From positions 2,284,501-2,348,500 of the forward strand of contig NC_060113.1 in the NCBI RefSeq assembly GCF_021155765.1: 64,000 nucleotides of DNA. The letters are read 5' to 3'. The notes below the pieces were generated by a model. That model was not told the origin of the DNA. It worked only from the letters and a program-made list of their open reading frames with translations, and did no database searches. Below, piece after piece: positions 27,501-41,223 of this stretch. The translations under genes and the position numbers were made by a program. The first letter of the stretch is position 1, and each line of letters begins with the position of its first letter. This DNA comes from Diprion similis (Eukaryota > Arthropoda > Insecta > Hymenoptera > Diprionidae).

Positions 27501-30265
27501 TTACGCCGCCGACACACGCGAACCAGTAAATATAAATGGGCGGGTGGAAATTAATTAAATGGGACTTTGTCTCCGATGCGATTCACCTTTCGTTTATCCC
27601 GAATTTAAGAGGGTTAATCTTTCGTTCTACGTTCAGCCTCCATCTTCACCCCCCCCCATCGAAGACTAAGAACTATTTTTTGAGCCTGGATGGAAACCGA
27701 TTTGCTTTCTCTACTCAATTATCATATAAACAGCCGAATCGAAACGCTGGAATTCCATTCCCTAGACCCGGAGGCCATTCGTCATTAGTCCAATTTACGG
27801 GAAACGATCTCTTAGCAACGAAATTTCCGCGCAGATTTATTTGCGCCAATAGACAAGCCAACGTTACTCGACAAAGATTGCTAAGTGACGACGATGGCAT
27901 TAAACGACACACCGCAGGTACTGTTGTAGGTACGCCTACTTTGCTCGGTATTGCACATTCATATATATATATATCCGTGGGAAAGCCGGCGGCCTCACGT
28001 AGTTTTGCCTATCGCGATCATGGATTTGCCAACCGAGTTGATCCGACACAAGCTTTCAATTTACAAATCCCACAACGGTCCTTGAGGTATCATTACATAT
28101 ATGGATATGTCACGAAATTATTCGGCAAATGTGGTATTTAAATTTAACGCAGAGGAAAATCGTTTCCACTTGAATTTTATGCTCTTGTATTAGTACCCAT
28201 TTTTTATTCGATTGCTGCACTTTGAGTTTACTCAGCTGTGAATGGACGATTTCAACCTGGATGAGGACCTTAGAGCGTGCTGAAATATAGGGTAACGACT
28301 AGCTGCACAATTTCCGCTACTCACTCAGACGATCTAATGATCCGTGACGCTTGGATATCGCCGATCGTCCACAGGGATGTAGTTATCACGCGGCGAAATT
28401 GCTTCACAACGGATTCATTCTACCGGATCATAACACCCGGAAGATCCTGCGATGATCCGGGGGTAGAAGACGACGACAAAGTTTCTTGGCACAGCGGCGT
28501 AAATCACTTTTGCGCTTTTAAACCTGGTCCAGAAACCACGGAACAACGTTCCAACTACCTGTTTCCGCTTCGATCGTAACGAGAAAAAACGGTCAAGTGA
28601 TCAGCTGGACGTTGGTTTGTTGCCGTTAAGAGGAGATCGGGAAATCTCTTTGACGTTTTCCAAAATCGGATCTGCGTAATATTGTTGATCTATAAAAAAC
28701 ACTTCGTCTATGGAGTTTTTTTGCAACGGGAATGCTGATTCCATTGAGAATACCAAAGTGGGAAATTTACAATTGCATCGCTGCATTTGACGACGATTGA
28801 CTAATAAAAGACAGAAACCGCGTCTCCTGGGCATAACGAAACGAAATAGTTTTGCAGACGTACAAGATATATCAAAACGTGAAACGTATAGTAATATGGC
28901 TTGTACGAAATTATGTCTCGAGGGCGAATTGAGTCATGGACTGAAAATAATTGTGACGGCTTTTTGTCCCAAAGAAGTACGACAACGCTCGCTTATGGCG
29001 TGACCTGCACAGGATATAACTCACGCTCTTGCAACATGTTGCATTCCGGCTTCGATCGAGTCTCGCTAGTGGATTTATAAATATTGCCAACTTTTAGATG
29101 GATTAAAGCGTTGAAATCAACGCAGGCATACCGTTTCGTTTTTTTTTTTTTTTTTTTTTTTTACAAAAACGATTTCATTATCGTTATCGTTTCTTAAAAC
29201 GAATGTTAGAGATCACCGTAAGAGAAATAAGAATAAAATTGGAACAAGGAAAGGACCGGAAGTGTGCTAGAAGGCGGACAACTTCAGTGAATGAACAAGC
29301 GGAAACCGCGTAGTCAAAAGCGTTGGACTGTTGTTGCGGCATTTAGAGTACCTGCTGAAATTCGAAATTATGTAACTTGGCATTAAATTGATATTGCACG
29401 ATGTCCTGCTGGGCGAAATGGGTTTATACACCTATCAAAAGCACTTTACGTTACGGAATGCGGATTGAACAAGGTGACGAGCACGACTTCCGGTGGTTTA
29501 GTTTTGCCACAGTGTGATTAGCCACCGTGTCGACGCAACGACGTCGTGCTTAGTGGATTTTCTTATTCCTCTTCTTCTTATAATAGTAACAACGAAATTC
29601 TCGTTTTATCCTGTCAAGGACTCGAGTAGCCGATTCTCTTGGCGTCCAATGGCCAGACTAGCCGATGATACGTCTCTTGATAAATTTTTTTTTAGTTCAA
29701 ATTCGCAGGAATGTTTATCGACTCGGCTTATGACCAGCGTGATGATGACTCGGCAAGATGTGACAAGGCCAAGGCTAACGCTCTCGTTAACTTGCGTATA
29801 GCCAACACTTTCTATCTGCAATGGAGCGGACAACCGTGGTGGCATCGCTCTCCTGAGGTTTTCCACTTCAACATTCAAGCTACCCACCTACTTTATTTAC
29901 ATAGACGACGTTTTTACGCGAAGAAATAATATATGGCATTCCGCTCTTTCCAATACTCCATACGTTTCTTATTTGACAACAGATCGTTGCTTTCTAAACA
30001 ATCCTGATGATACACAGTAAAAATTCCTAAAGTATTTGTCACGTTTTTTTCTTTACTCATTCCTCCAAAGATTATTGGGATGATAAAAAAGAAATATAAA
30101 ACTGATTACCACGGTCAATAGACCGTTACTTGGAATCTACTCTCCCTTGATTTAGGACCTGATTTTTTTTAGTAATACTCTTTCACTATTTAGTCGAAAT
30201 TACTGAAGGTGAAAGAAAATTGTCGAGAGAAGAAAACGTTCGTCACCATTTTTCCGAACTCTTAT

Positions 30266-30315
<50 letters not shown>

Positions 30316-33300
30316 GGTTCCCACTTAAACAACCGTTGAGATATTCACTATCCGAGCATCTCTCTGTTACGGGTTTGCCATGTATCTATCTAAGTATACA
30401 GTTTGTTCGTTGACTCGTGTACAAGATGTTAATCGCACGTCTCGTCGTTAACAGTAGCCGTGTTTGAAACGGTGCAGTGCCGTTCACGTAACAACCACGA
30501 CGAAGACGACGACGTATCTCTCTACGCTGGTTAAACTATACATATGGGCGACATACGCCTTGTTGAATATGCGATTCCAAAAATGTTCCGCATGTCTGAT
30601 TCCAACGTCTATTGTAGGCACTTTCTCCACCTCTCAGCATGCTTGTAACAACGAGATAAGTTCAAAGTACACATCACATGCACGTATGTCTTGCAATTAG
30701 ATACATGCGGTGCATCGTCTTGCGGCAGGATGTTGGTGCACGCAAGGTACGAGCCGCAGGCCAAAGACGTGCTTGAGGTAAGGATCAGCTCGCTGAACGG
30801 AGATTGAATTTTCAAAAGCCGGTGACGTTGATTGATGCTGGTGGTATAACAAATACCTTGCCAGGACGTACACAGAAGCCATGACTAGTATCTCCATCGA
30901 CGACGTATATACGAACGAGGAAACCAGTTTCATTTTCGAGTACCTATCATGCCGATGGAGTAGCATCTGGCAACGCTCCTTCCGACTTCCAAGTTCCGAA
31001 TTCTTCAAATTCCTGGGCCAATTTAATCATCGTATCGATTCACTTTCCACTTCTCGAAACAGTTTCAACGGCTCTACGTCGACGCTTATGGAAGCTGAAC
31101 GTTCGTCCATGGTATCCAGGAAACCCCGAATACATTACGGTGTTTGCTCGTTCATCTCGCTTGTGCATGCTGGATCTACGCATGTATATGTGTATATATG
31201 TATATGCATACCCATGTGTACTCATCTCATCCAATAACGGATGTTTCCGGTCTCGGTTTTATATTGTCCCAGATAAAACCAGTCGGAAACCAGCTCGTCT
31301 TCCATGACAGTCGACCGACTAGTTTGCTGACACAGTTTCGATCCTAGAACCAACGACGTGCACTCTTCTTCTCCTTCTTCTTCTTCTTCTTCTTCTTCTT
31401 ACTCTTCTCGCAAATTTTTTTCTCCTTAACAAGGCATTGAGTTACACACATTCACGTTTCGTTTAAATTACGAGATGCGGATACCAACACGCGTGCTACA
31501 ATGCGCTCATTGAACATCATTCTTGAATCTCTTTCTCATACTCAACACCAATTTGTTTAATCGGTCACGCGACGAAAGTCAGCAAGTCTAGTTTTTCTGC
31601 AGCACGCATAACAAAATCACCTTTACCGCTGTTCAAAAATACCCTCAGAACAGATTCTTATTCCAACATTTTTTCATTCACCTTTTCGGTAGAATCATTT
31701 TGAAAATAAGATTTTTTTAAATCCTTTGCTAGAGACTCGCGTCCTGTTTTGCATTGTTTATATCTTGGCGATAAGTATAACGAAAAGTGTCTTCACCATT
31801 GCACCTAATATCGGTTTCTGGTTTCAGTCGTGTCGTTTGCACTTTCTACACGGTAAAAACTCCGCTGAACGACTCGCTTCAATGCAATTCGATGTTTTTC
31901 TACGCTGCGGACCCGTGCAGACTTTGTGAAATAGGCGCTTTAGAGCGCTGCGTTGCCACAGTTGAAATTCGAGCCTGGACAAAACCTTTCTGCGCAATGA
32001 TTCTGCCCAGTTCGAGGTATCGTCTTTCTACATTCGTATGACGCAGATCGGGCTTTACTGCAGTTTGTAATTTTCACCGATTTCGATCGATACACTGCCA
32101 TCGAAACTTTTGCACAACGCAACGTTCAGATAAGCGTTACACAAATTATGGAAGGTATATACAAATGCCAGAGCAATTAATTGGCTGATGACTGAAATCG
32201 GTTTCCAAACGAGGCTTTTTCACGTTCGTATCACGCTGCATGCAATTGCTGTGCCCAACCCGAATTCCTCTAAAACAATATACAACAGGATATTACCTAC
32301 CAGTGAACAGTTGATACAATTCGTTTTACGTCGTCGACGCGCGAGTTTTTCTTTTCTCTTGCACAGGTAAAATCGTGAAAGAACAGCCCTGACCCAAAAT
32401 ACAATTGTACGGGAAATAGTTATTAGAAAATTAAATTTCTTGTCTAAATTCTTTAAACGATACAGATTTGTCGATGTTTCACAATTACCGTTAAAAGAAG
32501 ACATCGGCGGTTGTAACATTTTCACGCCTCTTATCATTCGTTGGATAACGGTTACGGTACTTACAGTCGGTACAAAAACATAATTAAACTCTTCTCGAAT
32601 CCAGATGTTTTTTTCGACTCGAATGAAAGGACTTTACAGTTATGTCAACGAATTGTCCAGCCAACCGCAGCGTTATGACCGACTGAAATCGAGGAAACAA
32701 AGAATGAAGTATCGCGGAATTAAGTACGGGGCAAACCAACGCGAGACTATCATAATGGATCAATCGTAATAATAATGAGACGACTGAAAGCCGTAGTAGA
32801 AAGTAGACACGCGTTACGTTTTTCTGCATAAATGTATATATATATACACGTATATAACCGCACAATTTGCAGCCGCTAAAGAATCAGCCCAGTCATTCAT
32901 TTGGAATTAATTTCTTGCCAGAACGAACCTCGCTATTGTTGATATGAATTTTACTTTCTTATACACCATGGATATACCTAAGTTGCATGGTAATGCGATA
33001 ATGGCTGACCGATGGAAGCTGTTCAGCAATTATTTCGGAATTGAATAGAATTTAATGTAATCTATTCCATGGTTTTTATCAATATACATCAGCTTCGTGT
33101 TCCGTTTTGCCCCCAATTTGATTGTTCCGCTTGCAACAAAAGAGCCATCGGCCGAATGCTTGAATGCTCCAATTCCCGGTTCCCCATTGTCACGGTTATA
33201 ATGAATTCACACTGTATTCACACTTTCCTTCAAATTCCCCAGCAGAATAGATATCCAATGTCGTATATATTGTATCGAATTCAACGCCGGACCGCGTGAC

Positions 33301-36300
33301 GAAATTTGAATCGATTGAAATCAAATCGTGGCGATTTCCAATCAATCGGAGAGAAACACGACGACGACGACCTCGTCGTAACTTCTTATTGGCACAAGAG
33401 CGTCGAGCTTCGTCCGGAAATTCCGGTCCGTTCATCCGGAACCTCTGATCCTTCGTTTCCGAGTCACTGGCAACCATGGACCAGGAGGGTTTAATAACTT
33501 ACGTAAGATCGTCAGTTCCAACGAATACCGTTACACGACCTTCAGGGTTGGTCAAGAATCGTGTCGACGAGAAGTAAGAGGCTGCGATCTGGTGAAATTA
33601 AAGATAAAAATTTAAGGAAAAAATGCTTTATTTCCAAGCAACTTTCTGACTCTCTTTCACTTAATTCCTCGAAATAACAAGAGACACGCGTGATCGGAAT
33701 CCATTAATTGGTCTCCGATTGCGAAGTAGGTACCGATCATTAGGCTAGACGACCTTAACTGGTCCGAGAACCACTGATCATCGGACAAACCTGAGTACCA
33801 ATCTATCAATCAGCCTTTAACTCGGTTCGGCCAATTCCCATGGATTGGCCATTACAAAGTGGGCATGTCGGAAGGCTCAACGTCCAGATGTGGACCTCGT
33901 TTGTGCAACAGTGTCATGTTTGCCCCTTTTATCCGACTGTCACTCGTTAGCAGGATCCAGTTTTACGCTTGAGGCAAAAAGGAGACTCGAAAAGTCCGAA
34001 CTCGCATAAAGGCGAGTCGACTCGACTGACGTGCGACGCAATAGCGCAGAATCGATTTTCCAATGGAGGAATTTACGCACGTATAGATCCAGTGACGCGA
34101 GACGAAAGCAGTGGAGCCAATCTTTAATGCATACGTTCCACGGACCAATGCAGCCGAGGGTTAGACTCTAAGGTCGGTGGTGAAATCTTCGCCTAGTTTA
34201 TCTAGACAGTCCTGACTCGCACGCACTTCGTCTGTAATCGTTCCCATAAAAATTTCTACGTGATATTTGAAATTTCGAAAAATACACGAAACTTGCGCAA
34301 GCACGCTAGGCTTAGACTTACTCAAGAGTTTTATCTCCGTCGGTTTCTCATTGCCAATGCTACCATCCGGCAATATGTATATGTATATATACAACTTTAT
34401 AAACGGCCGCTGAAACACCTGTAGAACGTCCAGGTAATTATTATGAAACTATAACGCGTTATGAGAGCTGGTAACAGGTCAGGTGAACACTCTAATTGCC
34501 TAGGCGTTGTGCGGCGAAATGCATGTTACACAACACCTAGACGGCCCAAAAAGATGACGACGCTTTTGGTCAATGTGCCTCTGCTCAGTTTGGTCCACTT
34601 TCTTCGACGCTGACCTGCGGAAAGAAACTCTCTTGCGTAGGAGACGAACTCCGCTTATTAGGATCAGCAAGGACGTTATTGGCTACTGATCGCTTTCATT
34701 AACTCCCATCCGATTAGAGAGGGCTTCGCTTTCTTCGAACAACCAGCGACAAGCTTTTACGCCAGTCAAAGATCATGGAAATTATAATTATAGAGAAGTT
34801 GCAGCATCGACTCTGGGTGTAATCAGGTTGCGTTCATGTTAAAAGGTGACGCAACGCGGTCCACGAAAAGATGATCGTTTTAATCCTTTCTACGATCTCG
34901 TCTGCGGTTTGCTGATTAGTCATATCACACGCATCGTATTTAGACTTCCATACCAATAAGTCAACATCCGTTATTTAATGCAACTTCTCGAATAACGAGG
35001 TAGGAACGCTAAAACATTGCGCGAGGTCAGGTTGTAGGGAGATTCCAGAATGTAGCAATTCCGTGCGCTTAATTGACCGCGCAATTAATTTCACCAGCTG
35101 TTAGCGTAATGCAAAAACGGACTTTTTCTTACCCCGTTTATCCAATTACAACAACTACTACACTCAACTGAAAATTTATACTCAACTGACAACCTCAAAG
35201 GCGGCGACGCGTTCACTCCTGGCCCTCGGGGCATCGAGAAAACACGAGACCACTGCAAAATAACTCGACTTTAGTCCCAGGCTGTTTATCGAATGCCGCG
35301 TTAATACTCGGCTGACAATGCTAAGTGGTTAATTAATCGTTCGCTGCAGTGATATTAACGAGCTTTCGAAGTAACATGATACGGAAGAAAACTCTTCCAT
35401 CACCTCGACGAGTTCTCGTCCTCGACAATGGCACTGAAGTTCCTGCATGCATTCCGTTCACCTTCTCTCAATTCCATCAATAACCTTCCTCTGTTTTTTC
35501 AATTTTCAGAAGCTCTCCGCGATCCCATCGACCAATCGACGGCATCGTCATTCTGGAGTCCAGCCATCAAGACTGGAAATGTGTTCCAGACTCCGGACGA
35601 TTCCTCAAACTTCTTCTCTTCCACCCACGGTATCCTGCAGACCCATCCCTTGGGCACCTCTTTCCAAAGTGGATTCGGAGGAATCGATAACCTTGGAAGC
35701 AGAGGGTCCACCGTCAGACCACCCAGGACTCGACCACTGGACTACAGCGAGCGAGCTACCGCTGAACTAAGACGTAATCCATCCCTTTCGGCACCCGATG
35801 AATGTGCTCGTGCATGTCGCGAGGGTGATCCTCCAAGGATCTGCTACTACCACTTCACGTTGGAATTCTACACTGTCCTTGGAGCGTGAGTCCTTTTCTT
35901 AGTTGCCTCAAGTGATTATGGTATGACTTGACCTGTAAACCGGATCTAAAATTTAAACGATTCCATTTCGTCCACCAGGGCCTGCCAAGTATGCACTCCG
36001 AACGCCACGAACACGGTGTGGAGTCACTGTCAGTGCGTTTTGGCCGACGGTGTGGAGCGGGGCATCCTTACTGCCAACCGAATGGTGCCTGGACCAAGCA
36101 TCCAGGTATGCGAGAATGACAAGGTCGTGATAGACGTCGAGAACCACTTGGAAGGAATGGAGGTTACGCTGCATTGGCACGGGATTTGGCAGAAGGGGTC
36201 GCAGTACTACGACGGTGTGCCTTTCGTAACTCAGTGCCCGATACAACAGGGAACCACATTCAGGTATGTCGAGATAAGTTTTTATATCCCGCCCCAGTTA

Positions 36301-39017
36301 CAGCAGCCTTTCTTCATTCTATTGTGGATAATTCGTGTGAATTTGGCTCGTGCCACGCGTCGAGAACAGGAAGCACGCTTATGCTCAGGCTGAATCGAGA
36401 AACCTGTTTCTTCAGGGACGGTCAGGCGGCGCAATTGTCCCAAGAAAGCGTCGAAACATGCATCCGTTGAACGTAATTGAACGTAACTGAATCGAAGATG
36501 ATGGAGCTTTAGGTGAATGAGTTAATACTTTTGACCTGAAAGCCTCTGCGTTTACGTAACTCGATGACTTACGCTTCTGCAGTCACGTTTCCCAGATTTC
36601 GATTTCGATAGCCCGGCACGAGTAGAGACACTTTATGCTACTATTTTCTCCATCATGACTGGACGTAATGTTTTTGTGTTTTTTCATTTACAATCTGTGA
36701 ATGAGCGTATCCAATGAACTTGTTCTTGTATTCTTTTAACAACTGTACTTATAAATCGATCCTCATTCCCAAGGTATCAATGGACTGCGGACAATGCCGG
36801 TACTCACTTCTGGCATGCTCATACCGGTTTACAAAAAATGGACGGTCTTTACGGAAGCATAGTGGTCCGTCAGCCACCCAACAAAGAGCCTAACAGTAAT
36901 CTGTACGATTTCGATCTGACAACGCACGTGATATTGATCAGCGACTGGATGCACGAAGATGCCGCTGAACGATTCCCGGGACGTTTGGCTGTCAACACTG
37001 GTCAGGATCCGGAAACTGCTCTAATCAACGGAAAAGGACAATTCCGGGTACGGAATTTTGATGAAATCCTCCAACACACACGACTATATTAAACGCTTTG
37101 TTCTGACGGTATAACTTCATCTCGATTTATCTAATTCGCAGGACCCAAATACCGGTTTCATGACCAACACACCGCTTGAAGTATTTACCATTACACCAGG
37201 CCGCAGGTACAGGTTCAGGATGATAAACTCCTTCGGTTCCGTTTGCCCAGCTCAAATTACCTTCCAAGGACACACGCTAACCCTGATTGCTACGGACGGA
37301 GAACCAGTTCATCCCGTAAACGTCAATACAGTTATCTCATTCTCAGGTGAGAAGTAAAATCTCAATCATGTATACTATATATAGTGATGGATACAGCAGT
37401 CATCACCATGTGACAACTTTCATTTTAATAGATTGTAGCATTTGAAATTTATCGGATAATATATTGGCAGTAAATGTTCAGAAGTGTAGAGTTTATGATC
37501 AGCACTCTACAAAAATGAACCTGACGTGTAATCAAACTTCGAGCAACGCTTATTGCCGTTCCATCGAATGGACAAATCAAGAACTGATTTTAACGAACCT
37601 CTCACTAACCGATTTTACTACAGGTGAACGATATGACTACGTAATAAACGCTGACCAGCCTCCGGGCGCCTACTGGATCCAGCTTCGTGGTCTTGGAGAA
37701 TGCGGTATAAAGCGAGTTCAGCAACTGGCTATCCTTCGCTACGCCAGAGGACCTCATCAGCCAAGTTCCGACCCACCAACCTACGATGTCGGGCTTCCCC
37801 AAGGAGTGGTAAGGATCGCGAGCTGAGCAGAAAACCGGTGCAATTTTACACTCCGGCCGCAATTTTACACACTACGGTAATTTCAGGTCCTCAACCCATT
37901 GGACGCCATCTGTAACAGGCCACGTGACGACGCAGTTTGCATAAACCAGCTGAAAAACGCCCGGCACATCGACGAGGGGATCCTGCAGGAGAGACCCGAC
38001 GTCAAGATATTCTTACCGTTCCGTTTCCTTTTCTACAGACCCGAGGAGGTCTTCCAACCGAACACTTACAACCGATACTTGGGTAAGTCTGCGGTCGTTT
38101 GACTTTTCTATTGTCTTTGCAATAGAAAATTTAGTTAGGAAATTTGCTCTTCGTAATGGTGATATAAAGAAAACAAAAAAAAAAATGTCTTCCAGTCGCG
38201 CCAACCGGTGATCACGTTATTTCACTGGTCGATGAGATATCGTTTACTTTCCCGCCGTCGCCGCCGCTTTCCCAGATCGACGATATCCCACCGGAACAAT
38301 TCTGCAACGGTGATAATCGTCCGGCCGATTGCGGTGCGAATTGCATGTGCACTCACAAAGTTGACATCCCACTTAACGCCGTCGTTGAAGTCGTCCTGGT
38401 CGACGAAGGTACGAGACATATAACTTGACTCGTTTTACCCACGAGATGCCGATCTCCGGAGTACAATAATTTAAGAGTTTCTTTATTTTTTTTTCCCCCC
38501 AATCGACAGTCCAACAGCCGAATTTATCCCATCCGTTCCACTTGCACGGATACGCTTTCAACGTGATCGGTATGGGCAGATCACCGGACAAGAACGTCAA
38601 GAAGATCAACTTGAAGCATGCTCTTGATCTCGACAGGCGAGGTCTTCTCAACAGACAGTTCAATCTCCCACCGTCGAAGGACACCATTGCTGTACCAAAC
38701 AACGGTTACGTCGTCTTCAGATTCCGGGCCGATAACCCTGGTCAGTACCTATACAGCAACCTGGTGAATGGCGCATCCGTCGAAGATGGTCGCCGTTGTA
38801 GTTTTCACTCGTCTCAAAATCTGTTTTCTCTTTCTCATCAGGTTACTGGCTCTTCCATTGTCACTTCTTGTTCCACATAGTGATCGGTATGAACCTCGTC
38901 CTCCACGTCGGGACTCACGGAGATCTTCCACCTGTACCACCGAACTTCCCAACGTGCGGAGATCACCTGCCACCAATAACGCCACCACTGCCAATTGGCA
39001 GTTCGATTTATCACTGA
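12528..39017 (+). CDS. Lac2: Laccase 2 (multicopper oxidase 2), ten coding exons
   Basis: Secreted p-diphenol:oxygen oxidoreductase. In insects laccase 2 oxidises N-acylcatecholamines in the cuticle, driving sclerotisation and tanning. Exons: 12528-12645, 35510-35885, 35979-36263, 36774-37047, 37142-37346, 37624-37808, 37887-38082, 38196-38408, 38510-38740, 38842-39017. They join in frame to 752 residues, slightly above the usual length. Residues 1-26 look like a signal peptide. A low-complexity linker follows, then the insect-type cysteine-rich region (ECARAC to CQC, about 149-184) and three cupredoxin domains. Copper ligands are all present: HWHG at 230-233, WHAH at 273-276, HPFHLH at 625-630, and HCH at 700-702 with H706 and axial M711. 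Sequence identity to known insect laccase 2 is high by eye, so the assignment is firm. The weakest point is the link from exon 1 to exon 2 across 22.9 kb; it rests on matching phase (1), a good GTGAGT donor, and the need for a signal peptide. I see no second set of mutually exclusive 3' exons like those giving the A and B isoforms in beetles. Confidence 0.93.
13831..13870 (+). repeat. C-rich tract
   Basis: A run of C interrupted by single A and one G, giving repeated A-C6 blocks. On the minus strand it is a G-rich tract with quadruplex potential, a counterpart of the G-run at 3240-3280. Confidence 0.85.
23131..23372. mobile_element. Small palindromic MITE in laccase 2 intron 1
   Basis: The left half (GAGTGGATGAAAATTATTGA, then AATTTTTACAGAAATTGTAA) is repeated as an inverted copy on the right. 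Read as reverse complement, the right half gives CACTCCATGGTGAAAATGAT, then AATTTTTAGGGAAATTGTAA. The arms meet near the centre, so almost the whole 240 bp can fold back on itself. No coding capacity. The structure fits a palindromic non-autonomous transposon; the family is not identified. Confidence 0.65.
27221..27246 (+). repeat. GT dinucleotide microsatellite
   Basis: About twelve uninterrupted GT units inside laccase 2 intron 1, followed by GCGTC. Confidence 0.95.
30271..30312 (+). repeat. CT dinucleotide microsatellite
   Basis: About twenty-one uninterrupted CT units inside laccase 2 intron 1. Confidence 0.95.
31366..31401 (+). repeat. TTC trinucleotide microsatellite
   Basis: Roughly eleven TTC units in laccase 2 intron 1, with one imperfect unit at the left side. 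Confidence 0.9.
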
Positions 39018-39031
39018 CCTTAAATCACCTA

Positions 39032-39045
39032 ACACCACCACCACC

Positions 39046-39094
<49 letters not shown>

Positions 39095-39095
39095 T
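39032..39095 (+). repeat. ACC then ACT trinucleotide microsatellite after the laccase 2 stop
   Basis: About seven ACC units run directly into about fifteen ACT units, starting 14 bases after the stop codon, so the repeat lies in the 3' UTR. Confidence 0.95.
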
Positions 39096-39830
39096 AAATG
39101 AAGCTCAGACGCTGAGACACACCGGTCCAAAGCACTTTATACTTCTAGTATAAATTACTAACTCAAGCTGTACAAATACTCAAGCATGTTGTTGACCGTT
39201 GCATGAACACTCAGGGTAGATGATTACTGATAGCTTTTATCTCAGTGAAAAATAATTTCTTCGCATGCTTTCTGTAGACTGTCACGTCATCGTACTAAGC
39301 GCAGCTTCATAGCTTTCTATGAAAAGTATTTGAAGAAGAAATCTTTTGGCACTGAGACAAAAGTCACCAGTGATCGCCTACCTTTAACGATGCTTTTCTC
39401 AAGAGTTGGACAAAAACTCGGGGCGTTTTTGCATCGCTTCTTTATCACTCTCTTATTCCTCATTTTCACCCTTACCCATCCTGTTCGTTTTGGCAGACAA
39501 AAAAAAAAAAAAAAAACTGCTACAAACCGATTGTATGAGCACAACTTTCGCACGATATCGAGCACTTAACGTGCTTCTTTATACTGGTCACCAACCATGT
39601 CGATATTTTCTCCCCCTCCCTCCCTCCCACCCTCCCTACCGCCATCACTTCTTACGTCATCTTATTTTATTTCATTTCACCTTTTTAATGTTATGCACAA
39701 GTCGGAAGATCCTGAGAGAGTAACGAACTTGACAATGACAATGGGATCGAAGATATTTATTTAAACTTGCGATGTTTCACGCGATTTATTTATTTTTTAT
39801 TACGTCATTTATTTTAAATTCTCTTTTCTT

Positions 39831-39868
39831 CTTTTTCTTCTTCTTCTTCTTCTTCTTCTTCTTCTTCT
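39831..39868 (+). repeat. CTT trinucleotide microsatellite
   Basis: About ten to twelve CTT units in the presumed 3' UTR of laccase 2. Confidence 0.9.
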
Positions 39869-40210
39869 CCGCTCTGGTGCTTCATCATACTCTCACGATT
39901 GATTATTCTTTGCAGATTATGTATACCTGTGTATGAACAAGTGTACGTATATCGAATTAGAGATGAGTAAAATGGAAGGAAAAATATGCGAAAAATATTA
40001 CGACCGCGACGACGCTGTTTCCTTTTATTCGCAATATGTATATATATATATGTTGCAGCTCGTACTCATACTTTATAAATATGTGTGTATGCCTACGAGT
40101 ATATCATTAATGTACCCGTGCATGTACGTGTACGTATGGAATTTGCATGACTTGAAGTATATGTGTGTGTGTGTACGTGTGTATTTGTACACGTTTGAAT
40201 GATTTTATTT

Positions 40211-40216
40211 AATAAA
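40211..40216 (+). terminator. Candidate polyadenylation signal of laccase 2
   Basis: Canonical AATAAA about 1.2 kb after the stop. A second copy lies at 40393-40398. Either could be used; there is no transcript evidence. Confidence 0.35.
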
Positions 40217-41140
40217 ACGATACTGGAAAGTATCGCGACAATCCACGAGAGAAAGAATACGAACGAAAGAGAAAAAAAAACGTAAGAAAGAAAGAAAGAA
40301 AGAAAGATTGATTGATTGAAATAAATAATATAAAGCTATAAAGTATGGATGTTATACTAACATAATTCTGTATATAATCTAGTTGTAGAAAAAATAAAAT
40401 TGTAATCTATATATTAAATTTAGTACAACAATATTATATTGTTAACGAGGGTGGAATTGGGATAATAGTCTGGAGATACGTCTTGAGGCGAATTCCGCGG
40501 TAAGTAGGTAAAACGATCATCACGGAGTTCAGCTCACGCGTTCTCACTTCGACGACTCTGGTCTGGTGTTACATTCGATATTTTCACCTATACGATAAGC
40601 ATTTCAACCAGCAGAAAACGCTGAGGATTTCGATATTTTCATACGCTTTCTTCGCTTCGTTTTTCCACACAGTTCACTCATCCTCTTTTTATTTACTTCA
40701 CCATTTCTTTCTACGGCTTCGTTTCAACAGTCACTTCACCTTAAAGATAGTCTCCTCAACTCAGTTCGACTCTCTTAATCCTTTCTATACACGTATCCTT
40801 GGCTACCTTGGCTTTTCTATTGTCATAGTAATCTCACATCATGGACCAAAGCAATGCCTACATCGTGCCTATCATATATTGTTTAAAAATCAGGTGTCTT
40901 ACATTATTACTTTGTTAAGTAGATCGTGGAACGAGACCCGAGTCGAAAAACTGTTTATTAGTTTCATATATGCAATTAATCGCGCACCAAGTAGTCACGT
41001 GGTGCGATTGTCAGGGGACTTGTTTGCCATAGCGTCTCCGTCTGTCCAAATCTCGATTTCTGTCCTTTATTTTTTTTGTTTCTTTTTTCTTTTGTTCTTC
41101 TTCTTTTGTAATTCTTCTCTCACATTATTTTCGGTTTCGT

Positions 41141-41182
41141 TATTTATTATTATTACCATTATTATTAATACTATTATTAATA

Positions 41183-41213
<31 letters not shown>

Positions 41214-41223
41214 TACTATTATA
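41141..41223 (+). repeat. ATT-rich trinucleotide microsatellite
   Basis: About 80 bases made almost entirely of ATT units with a few ATC/ACT interruptions, in the spacer between laccase 2 and the second laccase. Confidence 0.9.

Larger units (their letters stand above)
12646..35509 (+). other. Very long first intron of laccase 2 (about 22.9 kb)
   Basis: It begins GTGAGT after the signal-peptide exon and ends TTTTCAG before exon 2. No nested gene is convincing; the longest open frame, 201 codons at 27536-28141, has no recognisable domain. Contents I can support are microsatellites (C-rich at 13831, GT at 27221, CT at 30271, TTC at 31366), many A/T homopolymers, and a small palindromic element at 23131-23372. 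Long first introns often carry enhancers, but nothing in the sequence proves that here. Confidence 0.7.

Noticed and set aside
27536-28141. 201-codon open frame in laccase 2 intron 1, the longest non-laccase frame in the window
   Set aside because: No recognisable domain, low-information composition that includes a microsatellite (ATATAT read as a Tyr/Ile run), and no splice or promoter context. Probably chance.
38768-39097. Open frame running through the last exon of laccase 2 in another frame, ending in a polyleucine run
   Set aside because: It is an out-of-frame shadow of exon 10 and the ACC/ACT microsatellite.
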